The notes beneath the pieces were generated by a model. That model was not told where the DNA came from and did no database searches. It worked only from the letters and a program-made list of their open reading frames with translations. Position numbers and translations under genes: made by a program. Positions 52,263-61,236 of a stretch of DNA of 64,000 nucleotides are shown piece by piece; the stretch's first letter is position 1; each line of letters begins with the position of its first letter. Source of the stretch: Dryocola sp051307055 (GTDB taxonomy: Bacteria; Pseudomonadota; Gammaproteobacteria; Enterobacterales; Enterobacteriaceae); contig NZ_CP149994.1 in assembly GCF_051307055.1 (NCBI RefSeq), forward strand, positions 1,426,001 to 1,490,000, given 5' to 3'.

Positions 52263-53342
52263 TTATGCCGCAGGCTGAGTTACAACGTCTTTGATACCTT
52301 TAACTTCGATCTCTACGCGACGATCCGGAGCCAAGCAATCAATCAGTTTAGCGCGTGGCGCTACGTTATCACAGGTGTTGCCAGTTACCGGGTTAGATTC
52401 GCCCATACCGCGTGGGGAGATCTTGTTAGCCGGGATACCTTTAGAGATCAGGTAATCAACAACAGACTGTGCACGTTGGTCAGACAGTTTCTGGTTGTAC
52501 TGGTCAGAACCGATACGGTCGGTGAAGCCCAGAACGACAACGGAACCATCTTTAGGATCCAGGTTGCTCAGCTGGGTGTACAGCTGATCCAGTGCCTGCT
52601 GACCTTCTGGTTTCAGAGTAGATTTGTTGAAGTTGAACAGCACGTCAGACTTCAGAGTGAAGTGCTTGGTCTGTACTTCTGGCGCTGGAGCTGGAGCCGG
52701 AGCTACAACTGGTGCAGCTTCTTCCTGGCCGAAACGGTAGGAAACACCCAGGCTCAGCATGCCGTTGTCTGGACGAGTACCAACGGTTTGCGCGTCACCG
52801 ATGTTGTTAACCCACTGGTATTCCAGACGGGTAGCGATGTCGCGGGTAACTGCCCACTCAACGCCGCCTGCGAATACTGGAGAAACGCCGGTATCGTGGT
52901 CTTTCAGACGACCGCCAGCACCGTTAGCGTAAGCTGCTTTGGAGTCTGCACGCCAAACCATACCACCCAGACGAGTATACACGTCCAGATCGTCAGCTAC
53001 TGGGTAGCTCAGTTTAGTAGTCAGTTGAACGCCCTGAGCTTTGAAAGCACCGTTATCAACGCTGCCTTTGTATGGCATACGGCCTAACCAGTCATAACCC
53101 AGTTCGAAACCAACGTACGGGTTAACCTGATAACCACCGAAGGCACCTGCGCCCAGCTGGCTTTCGTGGGTAGGGCCGTTGCCGATACCGCTGTCATAAC
53201 CGTTACCGTAGAAACCAGTATCGTGGTACTGAGACCAGCCCAGTTTACCACCTGCATACCAGGTATTATCTTTCGGTGCGGCCTGCGCTACGGTAGCGAA
53301 GCCAGCCAGTGCCACTGCAATCGCGATAGCTGTCTTTTTCAT
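52263..53342 (-). CDS. ompA: outer membrane protein A
   Basis: OmpA ties the outer membrane to peptidoglycan and is a phage and colicin receptor. The 359-residue precursor (346 in E. coli) has a 21-residue signal (MKKTAIAIAVALAGF, cut after VAQA), an eight-strand beta-barrel, a Pro-Ala linker (APVVAPAPAPAPEV) and the periplasmic OmpA/MotB domain with FTDRIGSDQYNQKLSDQRAQ and the disulfide pair in NTCDNV/DCLAPDRR. The extra length is mostly in surface loops (GNGYDSGIGNGPTHES, YANGAGGRLKDHD). GAGG stands ten bases before the chosen ATG, as in E. coli. Codon use is highly biased. Confidence 0.99.
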   Translation of the reverse strand: MKKTAIAIAVALAGFATVAQAAPKDNTWYAGGKLGWSQYHDTGFYGNGYDSGIGNGPTHESQLGAGAFGGYQVNPYVGFELGYDWLGRMPYKGSVDNGAFKAQGVQLTTKLSYPVADDLDVYTRLGGMVWRADSKAAYANGAGGRLKDHDTGVSPVFAGGVEWAVTRDIATRLEYQWVNNIGDAQTVGTRPDNGMLSLGVSYRFGQEEAAPVVAPAPAPAPEVQTKHFTLKSDVLFNFNKSTLKPEGQQALDQLYTQLSNLDPKDGSVVVLGFTDRIGSDQYNQKLSDQRAQSVVDYLISKGIPANKISPRGMGESNPVTGNTCDNVAPRAKLIDCLAPDRRVEIEVKGIKDVVTQPAA

Positions 53343-53484
53343 TTTTTGCGCCTCATTATCATCCAAATAGGCCATGAGCCTTAAACATCGTCAAAGCCCA
53401 GGGTTAAATCCTTCGCCCGGGTTAACGCTCAATTGTTACTCTACCGATCAGTCGGTGTTATGAAGAGCAACCCTGGCGAGCTAA
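53343..53484 (-). promoter_or_regulatory. ompA long 5' leader
   Basis: Read in reverse, this 140-base stretch matches the E. coli ompA leader in blocks (CGGTAGAGT, GAAGGATTTAACC, TTGGATGATAA, GAGGCGCAAAAA). That leader gives ompA mRNA its stability and is bound near the start by Hfq and MicA; the same is likely here. Confidence 0.7.
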
Positions 53485-53512
53485 AGTCTACAACGTAGTT
53501 GAAAACTTACAA
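53485..53512 (-). promoter_or_regulatory. ompA promoter
   Basis: On the reverse strand TTGTAA (53512-53507) and TAGACT (53490-53485) are 16 bases apart in sequence nearly identical to the E. coli ompA promoter (GTAAGTTTTCAACTACG between). Confidence 0.75.
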
Positions 53513-53700
53513 GTGTGAACTCTGTCAGGCATATGAAAAAAAACGACTTGCATACACATTTAGTAACAGCTTTGCTGGCAATTCAACCGCGCCGTTTCGT
53601 GCAGAATGGCGTCAGAAGCGGCTTGCAAGGGGGATTCGCGATAAATGACAAGGCGTTGAGATTTTCGAAGAAAAAGTGCCAGGATTTATCTCAAATTTAC
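53513..53700. other. sulA-ompA intergenic stretch
   Basis: Between the ompA promoter and the sulA stop I find no gene and no strong hairpin. The stretch may contain distal ompA control sites; no properly spaced CRP site was recognised. Confidence 0.4.
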
Positions 53701-54210
53701 TTAATGATACAAACTAGAATGAATTTTCAGACCGGCCCGTGGTCTGCAACCGGATCCGGGAGTCCTGGTTGGTCTCATAATAAACCCGATAGCGCTGCCT
53801 TTTTCGGCAGCGTTTGACAGGCGAAAATGTTCTTCATCGGAGAGTTCTTCAGATAACCAGCCGATAACGACGCTGTAATTTCCAGTTTGTAATGCTTTTA
53901 CCATAGCATCAACGGTAAAAAGCGGATCTAACTGGCTTACCTGCATCACTTTAGTGAGAGGCAACCCTGAGGCCTGTACCCACTGCCGGCTTAATTTTTG
54001 CTGCGGGGTTAGCCACAGCTGCCAGCGCGACTGCTGGCCGAGCTGTTGCAGCAAAGGCAGTAAAACCAGCTGCGTCATCCATGGCTGATCTTCGCTGTAA
54101 ACCACTTCACTGATCAATCCTCGAACATTCTTTTCTGCAAATGATTCCGCAGAGCTAAGCGCAACGGAGAGGCTGCTGCCAGGATAAGTACGATAGTTCG
54201 GTGTGTCCAT
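53701..54210 (-). CDS. sulA: SOS cell division inhibitor SulA
   Basis: SulA binds FtsZ and stops septation while DNA damage is repaired; Lon removes it afterwards. The 169-residue protein equals E. coli in length. The N-terminal 35 residues differ strongly from E. coli, but the core LISEVVYSEDQPWMTQL, QQSRWQLWLTPQQKLSR, WVQASGLPLTKVMQ and TGNYSVVIGWL is conserved, as is the C-terminal LKIHSSLYH recognised by Lon. I chose the ATG downstream of the LexA box; a longer frame would start inside the operator. Control by LexA is plain. Confidence 0.97.
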   Translation of the reverse strand: MDTPNYRTYPGSSLSVALSSAESFAEKNVRGLISEVVYSEDQPWMTQLVLLPLLQQLGQQSRWQLWLTPQQKLSRQWVQASGLPLTKVMQVSQLDPLFTVDAMVKALQTGNYSVVIGWLSEELSDEEHFRLSNAAEKGSAIGFIMRPTRTPGSGCRPRAGLKIHSSLYH

Positions 54211-54231
54211 AGTGAGTCCCGCCTGATGTGT

Positions 54232-54274
54232 TACTGTATGTTTATACAGTAATCCCTGGGCGAGCAAAGATCAA
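54232..54274 (-). promoter_or_regulatory. sulA promoter with LexA (SOS) box
   Basis: A 20-base LexA box at 54232-54251 (TACTGTATGTTTATACAGTA on the plus strand) contains the full CTGT and ACAG arms. On the reverse strand TTGATC (54274-54269) and TACTGT (54251-54246) are 17 bases apart, so the box covers the -10, as in E. coli sulA. Confidence 0.92.
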
Positions 54275-54429
54275 TCTAAATTTCTGAAAGCATCTCGCAA
54301 ATTCTTTATGTATTTCCCGGAATAGTTAAATTGTGATTGCAGCCAGCAGGCAGGTTAATTATTGTTCTGTTAGTGGAACCGGTAAACAATAAAATCGGCG
54401 TTTAGTTCATGATAATTAAGGACTTATTC

Positions 54430-55044
54430 ATGAAATTTAAATCATATGACAGGATTCACCAGTCACAAAAATACCTCGCGCCGCTGGGCAAAATTGACTA
54501 TCGATCGCAGTTCGGCGGCTATAGCCTTGCCATCGGCAACGTCGTATTCGCTATGGTGTCGGAAGGAGAACTCTACCTGCGCGCATGCGAAGAAAGCGAA
54601 ACGTATTTCTTCAGCAAAGCCGCTCCACCGCTCATTTACAACAAGCGCGGAAGATCCATCGTCCTTAATTACTATCGTGTCGATGAAGACCTGTGGCGAA
54701 ATCAGGAAAAGCTGCTGCAGCTTTCTCATGACGCACTTATCAATGCCCGCCGTGAGAAAGCAGTCCGCAAAACGCAAAGACGGCTTAAGGATCTGCCTAA
54801 CCTTTCGGTAAATATTGAGATATGGCTCTGGGAGGCGGGAATTGCGGACCTGCGCACCCTGAAGGCTTACGGGGCCCGGCGCTCATGGATCAAACTGCGC
54901 AGCGTGAAGAAATTCGTAGGTGTGAAAATCCTTCTCGCTCTGGCCGGCGCTATCTCAGGTATCCATGAAGCAGCGCTCCCGGCAGTCACTCGCCAGGAGC
55001 TGTTAGAGTGGTATCAACGTTACGAACAACGCCACAGACGTTAA
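54430..55044 (+). CDS. sxy: TfoX/Sxy-family competence regulator
   Basis: Sxy directs CRP to the special CRP-S sites of competence genes in E. coli and Haemophilus. The 204-residue protein has the N-terminal TfoX_N domain (YRSQFGGYSLAIGNVVFAMVSEGELYLRACEE) split across conserved blocks and a C-terminal TfoX_C helix-rich domain (LPNLSVNIEIWLWEAGIADLRTLKAYGA). I chose the ATG giving MKFKSYDRIHQSQ; two longer in-frame starts exist. Its stop overlaps that of convergent yccS (TTAA). Together with intact ycaI (ComEC family) it hints at an unused or conditional DNA-uptake ability. Confidence 0.93.
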   Translation: MKFKSYDRIHQSQKYLAPLGKIDYRSQFGGYSLAIGNVVFAMVSEGELYLRACEESETYFFSKAAPPLIYNKRGRSIVLNYYRVDEDLWRNQEKLLQLSHDALINARREKAVRKTQRRLKDLPNLSVNIEIWLWEAGIADLRTLKAYGARRSWIKLRSVKKFVGVKILLALAGAISGIHEAALPAVTRQELLEWYQRYEQRHRR

Positions 55045-57176
55045 TCGCTATGTTGGGCAATATGCTGTTGGAGGCGCGATATTTCTGGCAGAAGAGAGAC
55101 CAGCAGCCCAATCTGCTGCAGCACAAGCGGTTCCTTCGTCTCAGGAGCTGGCTCAAGGTGCGTAATCCTTTCCGATAGCCCCGTGAGCGCCCGTTGCACT
55201 CGCTGCTCATCGGCAGGTAAGTGGTGAAGCGCATCATCAACATAACAGACCGCATCATCCAGCAGCAGCAGGATCTCATCATTATCAATTTTTTCACGAT
55301 GCGCCCCCAGCGCGGACACATAGCTGTTAAAAGTATGATTGAGACATAGTAAACGGAATGCCGCCTCTCGGGTTTCAGTTGAAACCCGAGGTTCTGATGA
55401 CATATTGGACACCACCGAGGCAAGATCGGCATCGCGGTTGTGCGCGTCACGGCGAGCAATACGGTATTCAAGGCGGTTGTCTCTTCCCTGATGATACTGC
55501 TCAAGAATCGCGTCCAGATAGCGGCAGTTGGCGTTAAACGCGCGTTCCACAACCAGCGGCAGACGGCGGAAGCGCCAGTCCGGCCAGATAAAACTTACCG
55601 CCGCCCATGCGATCGCACAGCCAAGCAGCGTATCAACCACGCGTGGTAACGCGACTTCAAAGCCTTCGCCAAGCAAATTGAAGCACAGCAGCACAAGCAG
55701 GGTGATAAACATGGTTGCATGCGCATACTGCACGTTACGAAACGCAAAGAATAATACGCCGGTGATGACAACCAGGATCAGCTGGCCTTCCAGCGAAGGA
55801 ACAAACCATAAAATGGGCAGGCCTATCGCCACGCCAGCGAGCGTTCCGGCAATACGTAAAGCAAGGCGTCTGCGGGTGGCGCTGTAATTGGGCTGGCAGA
55901 CAAAGAGGCTGGTAAGCAGGATCCAGTAACCGTGCTGCAACCCCGTAAGCTGGATAAAAGCGTAGCCTGCGCACAGCACTACCGACATACGCACAGCATG
56001 ACGGAAGAGCGCCGAATCAGAGGTCAGGTTGCGGGTAAGACGCAGCCAGATATCGCTAAACCCCGTTAGTTTGTCGTCGGCAAGACGGTTTTCAGGATCG
56101 TTTTGCGGGGCGGCAAGAGCCTGTTCGGATTCGATAGTGGCAAGCTGGGCGTCTATGGCGTGCAGGTTACTTAACAGATAGCCCAGCGCCTTCATTTCGC
56201 CGGCGGCGTACTCTGTCACGTTAATCCTTTCAAGGGCGGCTTCAAGATGGATGAAGGCGCGCTCTAATCTGGCGTCATGCTGGTAGGGAATGCGTAAAAG
56301 GATTGAGCGCGAAAGCTGCTGGCAGGCCTGGGATTGCAGCGTCAGCAGGCGCTGGAAGCGAAACATAATGTCGCTATGGCGGAATTTATCCCGCAGCGCC
56401 TGATACTGGATATGTGAAGAGCTGGCCCGTTCGTGGATATCCTGTGCGACAAAATAGTAGTGCAGGGTGCGCCTGGTGCCGCGCTGGCCGCGATCGCCGC
56501 GCAAGCGAGTCAGCAGGGATGCTTTTGTCTGGTTTAGGGTGGTTACCAGCTTGCTGTTAGCCATTGCCAGCTCCAGCATCGGCGCCTGGCTTTCCTTTTC
56601 GATATCGGGATTGAACAGCGTCGCTTTGATTTCCAGGTAATCGGCCAGATGGTCATAACAGCGGGCCAGATTGTCCTGCAGCGGGCGTATCGGGAAAATA
56701 AGATGCCCGGCAAGGGTCAGCAGGTTGTACCATACGGCGCCCGCCAGCAGCAGTAGCGGTTGCTGATACCAGTGTTCGTACAATGAGATGCCGAGCATGG
56801 TGTAAATAGCGATAAGCAACGCGCCAAACGCAATAGTCGCGTAGCGCTGGCCCAGCCCGCCCAGCAGAATAAAACCGCTGGTAGAGAGCATCAGCCCCAG
56901 CGCAAACAGCCACGGCCAGGGGAACAGCAGTTCTACGGAGGCGGAGGCGATGAAAAAGCTTACCAGCGTAATCAGCAGATTGCGCAGACGCCCGGTCAGA
57001 CGGTCATCCAGATCCGCCAGCGCTGCTGCAACCACGCCAAGCGTCAATGGAATAGTCAGTTTGACTTCTCCCAGCCACCAGGGCAGCGCGGCCGTGCCGC
57101 TCAGGGCAATAAAAATGCGTAAGTTGTAAAGCCAGGCGCTGTTCCGGGTGTAGCGGCGCAGTAAAGGACTAAGCAT
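55041..57176 (-). CDS. yccS: FUSC-family inner membrane protein YccS
   Basis: YccS belongs to the fusaric-acid-resistance/YccS-YhfK family of inner membrane proteins; its substrate is unknown. The 711 residues form two halves, each beginning with about five to six membrane helices (about 15-150 and 390-515) followed by a cytoplasmic helical region. FRHAVRMSVVLCAGYAF, WILLTSLFVCQPNYSATRRRL and RIAGTLAGV are family marks. It starts 21 bases after yccF, so the two form an operon. It converges on sxy with a four-base overlap. Confidence 0.93.
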   Translation of the reverse strand: MLSPLLRRYTRNSAWLYNLRIFIALSGTAALPWWLGEVKLTIPLTLGVVAAALADLDDRLTGRLRNLLITLVSFFIASASVELLFPWPWLFALGLMLSTSGFILLGGLGQRYATIAFGALLIAIYTMLGISLYEHWYQQPLLLLAGAVWYNLLTLAGHLIFPIRPLQDNLARCYDHLADYLEIKATLFNPDIEKESQAPMLELAMANSKLVTTLNQTKASLLTRLRGDRGQRGTRRTLHYYFVAQDIHERASSSHIQYQALRDKFRHSDIMFRFQRLLTLQSQACQQLSRSILLRIPYQHDARLERAFIHLEAALERINVTEYAAGEMKALGYLLSNLHAIDAQLATIESEQALAAPQNDPENRLADDKLTGFSDIWLRLTRNLTSDSALFRHAVRMSVVLCAGYAFIQLTGLQHGYWILLTSLFVCQPNYSATRRRLALRIAGTLAGVAIGLPILWFVPSLEGQLILVVITGVLFFAFRNVQYAHATMFITLLVLLCFNLLGEGFEVALPRVVDTLLGCAIAWAAVSFIWPDWRFRRLPLVVERAFNANCRYLDAILEQYHQGRDNRLEYRIARRDAHNRDADLASVVSNMSSEPRVSTETREAAFRLLCLNHTFNSYVSALGAHREKIDNDEILLLLDDAVCYVDDALHHLPADEQRVQRALTGLSERITHLEPAPETKEPLVLQQIGLLVSLLPEISRLQQHIAQHSD

Positions 57177-57197
57177 CAGGACGCAATTTCCTCTGCA

Positions 57198-57644
57198 TTA
57201 CTGAAAACGGCGCTGCGCATTGGCGGTACGTGCCGCCCGTGCGGTTTCAACGGAGACCACGCGACGACCGACGGGCCACAGGGCGATGGCGGCGATTTTA
57301 AAATTCGCAATCCCCACCGGAATACCGATGATGGTAACGCATTGCGCTATACCTGTGAGGATATGCATCACGCAAAGCCACCAGCCGAAGAAGATCAGCC
57401 AGAAAATGTTCAGTAAGGTGCCGCCCGTGTTCATGAGCACGCTTTTGCCCTGCGGGTTGAGCTCATCGACGTGGACAGCTTCATTGCCGTATGGCACAAG
57501 GGAAAGCCTGGTTATCTCCCAGCAGGAGCGAGTCAGGGGAAGCGTGAAGATAAAGATAATACTGACGAGCGTGGCCAGTAACCAGGAGAGGGTTGTCAGG
57601 AAACCACCCAGTACAAAGTTCAACACATTAAGGACCGTACGCAT
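57198..57644 (-). CDS. yccF: YccF-family inner membrane protein
   Basis: The 148-residue protein matches E. coli YccF (DUF307), of unknown function. It has membrane helices at about 5-40 and 75-105 and the conserved LPLTRSCWEITRLSLVPYGNEA and GIPVGIANFKIAAIALWPVGRRVV. GAAGAG precedes the chosen ATG; the longer upstream frame lacks conservation. It is the first gene of yccF-yccS and is divergent from helD. Confidence 0.94.
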   Translation of the reverse strand: MRTVLNVLNFVLGGFLTTLSWLLATLVSIIFIFTLPLTRSCWEITRLSLVPYGNEAVHVDELNPQGKSVLMNTGGTLLNIFWLIFFGWWLCVMHILTGIAQCVTIIGIPVGIANFKIAAIALWPVGRRVVSVETARAARTANAQRRFQ

Positions 57645-57772
57645 AAGCACTCTTCGTTGGTGAATGTCATAAATAAATAACCGCAGCAATTGTAACGCGT
57701 TTTTACTCTGGAGCGTCATTCCTTCGACGGGTAAACTTAGCGACAACTTCTTTCAGCTGCAGATAAAGCGTA

Positions 57773-59827
57773 ATGGAACTCAAAGCGACATCCTTGGGCA
57801 AACATTTAGCACAGCATCCTTACAATCGCGTGAAATTGCTCAGCGCGGGCGTGGAGGTAAAGGGCGATCGTCACGAATACCTTATCCCGTTTAATCAACT
57901 GGTGGCGATTAACATCAAGCGCGGCCTGGTCTGGGGGGAGCTGGAGTTTGTCTTGCCGGAAGATAAGGTTGTGCGTCTGCATGGCACCGAATGGGGCGAA
58001 ACCCAGCGCTTTTACCATCACCTGGACACCCTGTGGCGGGCATGGAGCGCTGAGATGAGTGAGGTCGCAGCCCGGGTGCTCGCTGAACAGCATGCCGATA
58101 TCACCCGGCGTACGCTGCAGGAAAAATGGTTTAAGCGCAGCGACATGGAAGCATTGCAGCAAAATGTCTCAGCCGCTTTTGCCGCCTTGCCTCTGCCTCT
58201 GGCAAGGCTTGAAGAGTTTGATAATTGCCGTGAAGCCTGGCTTAGCTGCAAGGCGTGGCTGGAGCAGGGCGATAAGCGCCGCGAGGAGCGCAACGCGGAG
58301 TATACCGATCGCATGCTTGAGAAATATGCCGATTTTTTCCAGCAGGTGGAAAGTTCTCCGCTCAACCCTTCGCAGGCGCGCGCCGTAGTGAACGGAGAAG
58401 ATGCGCTATTAGTCCTGGCGGGAGCGGGGAGCGGCAAAACCTCGGTGCTGGTGGCCCGCGCAGGCTGGTTGCTGCAACGGGGCGAGGCGACGGAAGAGCA
58501 AATTTTACTGCTGGCTTTTGGCCGCCAGGCTGCCCGGGAAATGGATCGGCGAATTGCTGAACGCCTGCACACGGATGCGATAACCGCCCGCACTTTTCAC
58601 GCGCTTGCGCTGCATATCATTCAGCAAGGCGGGCGAAAATCACCGCGTATCAGCGAGCTGGAATCGGACGCCGCCGCACGGCATCAGCTTTTAATTGCAG
58701 GCTGGCGCCAGCAGTGCCGTGAGAAAAAAGCCCAGGCAAAAGGGTGGCGCGAGTGGTTAAGCGAAGAGCTGGAATGGGAGGTGCCCGAAGGCGAATACTG
58801 GCAGGACGAGCGTTTAGCCAAACGTCTGGCCAGCAGGCTTGACCGCTGGTTAGGCCTGATGCGCATGCACGGCGGCTCGCAGGCGGAAATGATCGCTGCG
58901 TGCCCGGAGGAGGTGCGCGATCTGTTTTCAAAACGCGTGAAGCTGATGGCGCCGTTATTAAAAGCCTGGAAGAGCGCCCTTAAAGCCGAGGAAGCGGTAG
59001 ATTTCTCGGGCCTGATTCACCAGGCGATTAACGTGCTGGAGAAAGGGCGTTTTATTAGTCCGTGGAAACATATTCTGGTGGATGAATTCCAGGACATCTC
59101 CCCGCAGCGCGCCGCGTTGCTGGCGGCGCTACGTCGTCAGAACGCTCATGCGTCCCTTTATACGGTAGGAGATGACTGGCAGGCTATCTACCGTTTCAGC
59201 GGGGCGGAAATGGCCCTTACGACGGCATTTGCGCATCATTTCGGCGAGGGCGACCGGTGCGCGCTGGATACCACCTATCGTTTTAACGATCGCATCGGTG
59301 AAATCGCAAATACTTTTATTCAGCAGAACCCGGGCCAGCTTGCTAAACCGTTAAACAGCCTGTCAAAAGGGGATAAAAAATCGGTTACGCTGCTGGCAGA
59401 TGAGCAGCTCGACAACCTTCTCGATAAGCTCAGCGGCTACGCCAGACCAGAACAACGCATTCTGGTGCTTGCTCGTTATCATCATCTGCGCCCGCCGAGT
59501 CTGGAAAAGGCGGCGACGCGCTGGCCGAAACTTAATATTGATTTTATGACTATCCATGCCAGCAAAGGGCAGCAGGCGGATTACGTTATCGTGCTGGGAT
59601 TGCAGCAGGGCAAAGATGGTTTCCCGGCCGCAGCAAGGGAGTCGGTGATGGAGAAGGCATTATTGCCGCAGCCGGAAGCGTACCCGGATGCAGAGGAGCG
59701 GCGGTTATTGTATGTCGCGATGACGCGGGCACGTCATCGCGTTTGGCTGCTTTTTAATAAAAAGGAGCCTTCTGATTTTGTCGATATTCTCAAGCGACTC
59801 GGCGTGCCGGCCGCCGGCCGGCCCTGA
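57773..59827 (+). CDS. helD: DNA helicase IV
   Basis: Helicase IV is a superfamily 1 3'-5' DNA helicase (UvrD/Rep-like) with a minor role in recombination (RecF pathway). The 684 residues equal E. coli. Motifs are LAGAGSGKTSVLVARAGWLL (I), RTFHALALHII (Ic), VDEFQDISP (II), VGDDWQAIYRFSGA (III), TTYRFNDRIG (IV), FMTIHASKGQQADYV (V) and RRLLYVAMTRARHRVW (VI). The N-terminal 190 residues are the family-specific extension. The ribosome site is weak. The stop abuts directly on the mgsA stop from the other strand, with no base between. Confidence 0.97.
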   Translation: MELKATSLGKHLAQHPYNRVKLLSAGVEVKGDRHEYLIPFNQLVAINIKRGLVWGELEFVLPEDKVVRLHGTEWGETQRFYHHLDTLWRAWSAEMSEVAARVLAEQHADITRRTLQEKWFKRSDMEALQQNVSAAFAALPLPLARLEEFDNCREAWLSCKAWLEQGDKRREERNAEYTDRMLEKYADFFQQVESSPLNPSQARAVVNGEDALLVLAGAGSGKTSVLVARAGWLLQRGEATEEQILLLAFGRQAAREMDRRIAERLHTDAITARTFHALALHIIQQGGRKSPRISELESDAAARHQLLIAGWRQQCREKKAQAKGWREWLSEELEWEVPEGEYWQDERLAKRLASRLDRWLGLMRMHGGSQAEMIAACPEEVRDLFSKRVKLMAPLLKAWKSALKAEEAVDFSGLIHQAINVLEKGRFISPWKHILVDEFQDISPQRAALLAALRRQNAHASLYTVGDDWQAIYRFSGAEMALTTAFAHHFGEGDRCALDTTYRFNDRIGEIANTFIQQNPGQLAKPLNSLSKGDKKSVTLLADEQLDNLLDKLSGYARPEQRILVLARYHHLRPPSLEKAATRWPKLNIDFMTIHASKGQQADYVIVLGLQQGKDGFPAAARESVMEKALLPQPEAYPDAEERRLLYVAMTRARHRVWLLFNKKEPSDFVDILKRLGVPAAGRP

Positions 59828-60286
59828 TTATTGCAGCCTTTCAGAAAGGTAGCGCTGATAATCCGGAATGAGGATTTCCACATCCTGATTAAAACCTGGC
59901 GACTGAATAATGAAATCAGCGGTAGAAAGATTGGTCGCTACCGGGATGTTCCAGACGGTAGCAAGGCGCAGCAAGGCCTTCACATCCGGATCGTGCGGTA
60001 CCGCGTTAAGGGGATCCCAGAAGAAGATCAGTACGTCAATTTTCCCTTCGGAAATCAATGCCCCGACCTGTTGATCGCCGCCCATGGGGCCGCTCAGCAT
60101 GGCGTTAACTTCCAGTCCGCTGGCTCGCTGAATCAAATTCCCGGTAGTGCCCGTTGCATACAGGACATGCGTCGCCAGCGCTGAGTGATGGCGTTCAACC
60201 CACTTCAGCAGCGATTTTTTACAGTGATCGTGCGCCACAAGCGCAATGTGTTTTTTAGCCGCAAGGGTGCGGATAGTTGATTCCAT
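59828..60286 (-). CDS. mgsA: methylglyoxal synthase
   Basis: MgsA converts dihydroxyacetone phosphate to methylglyoxal and phosphate, a bypass that relieves sugar-phosphate stress. The 152 residues match E. coli, with catalytic Asp71 (GPMGGDQQVG), Asp91, His98 and Asp101 (FFWDPLNAVPHDPDVKA) and the phosphate site TGTTGNLI. The allosteric phosphate inhibits the enzyme in E. coli. GloC, also in this window, removes the downstream lactoylglutathione. Confidence 0.97.
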   Translation of the reverse strand: MESTIRTLAAKKHIALVAHDHCKKSLLKWVERHHSALATHVLYATGTTGNLIQRASGLEVNAMLSGPMGGDQQVGALISEGKIDVLIFFWDPLNAVPHDPDVKALLRLATVWNIPVATNLSTADFIIQSPGFNQDVEILIPDYQRYLSERLQ

Positions 60287-60383
60287 GGAGAAAACCCCGT
60301 TTGATTAGCATTGGCTACAGCTTACTGGAAGCCGCTGATGCTGCAAGAGAGAGCGGTAAAAATGTGCTCAAAAGCTCGCATCA

Positions 60384-61049
60384 TTAAGATGATGGATGCT
60401 CTTTTACCCATCGTAAAAAGCGTTCGCGAGTCGCTTTATCGGCCTGGGCAAACCAGTATTTCAGCCGCTGCTCCGTCAGCGTTTCGGACGGACGAACCGG
60501 CGGATCGAGTTCAGAGGTTCTGGAGAGCAGGGCGCTGTCATCCGCCATCATAATGGCGAATTGAGGCATTGAAGCGATTTTGCCCGCTTTGTTATATCGC
60601 TGGGTATCATTTTCGTAATCACTGCCCTGCGGCGTGGACGTTGTGGTTAACACGTCAAGCCTTATGGGGATAACTACCGCGCTGCCATCAAGAAGCTGCA
60701 GATGAGGGGTATTGTCAAAAACCTCGCACTCTTTCTCATTCTCAATACGAGGCAGATTGAAATTCACCTGGCTTATTTGTTTAGTGTCAAAACTCACCAC
60801 CAAAGGGGCAGAAATATACAGCCTTTGTTCACGCGCGTTTGCCCGCACGTTTTTTTCGACGCGAAAGACAATCTGGTGCGCGCCGTTGTCCAGTTCGATG
60901 CTGTCCGCCCCTTTTAATAGCGAACTGGAAACTTTTTTGCCATCAAGCACCAGCAAATCAATGTCGGTGGAAAGCTGTAAAGTGGTTGCCCACCCGAAAA
61001 AAGGCAGGAGCAGGGCGCACCAGAAGAGTATATAAGGCCCGATTTTCAT
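60384..61049 (-). CDS. yccT: YccT/CsgI-family (DUF2057) exported protein
   Basis: The 221-residue protein has a signal peptide (MKIGPYILFWCALLLPFFG, cut near ATT) and the DUF2057 domain (LQLSTDIDLLVLDGKKV, GAHQIVFRVEKNVR). In Salmonella and E. coli the family member YccT (CsgI) hinders curli assembly in the periplasm. The C-terminal part (AIMMADD to RFLRWVKEH) is helical and conserved. AGGAG precedes the chosen ATG. It stands alone, divergent from yccU, and is followed by mgsA on the same strand. Confidence 0.9.
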   Translation of the reverse strand: MKIGPYILFWCALLLPFFGWATTLQLSTDIDLLVLDGKKVSSSLLKGADSIELDNGAHQIVFRVEKNVRANAREQRLYISAPLVVSFDTKQISQVNFNLPRIENEKECEVFDNTPHLQLLDGSAVVIPIRLDVLTTTSTPQGSDYENDTQRYNKAGKIASMPQFAIMMADDSALLSRTSELDPPVRPSETLTEQRLKYWFAQADKATRERFLRWVKEHPSS

Positions 61050-61236
61050 GCTTTTCTCCTGCGCCAGCGCGGCCCGCATTACCTGCTCCAGAATGTATCA
61101 AAATTTTTCATAAGTGTGGCTCATTAACATATAGACATATTGTTATTATTTGCTCTCATACATCCGCATGGGAAAGATGGTGAGCCAGTAACCTTTGGCT
61201 TACACTTTTGGTTATTTCATCAAGGCGGAGAGCGGC

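Noticed and set aside
54284..54304. Possible CRP-S site before sxy (TCTGA...TCGCA)
   Set aside because: Only the right half is good and the spacing is one base off; not enough to call.
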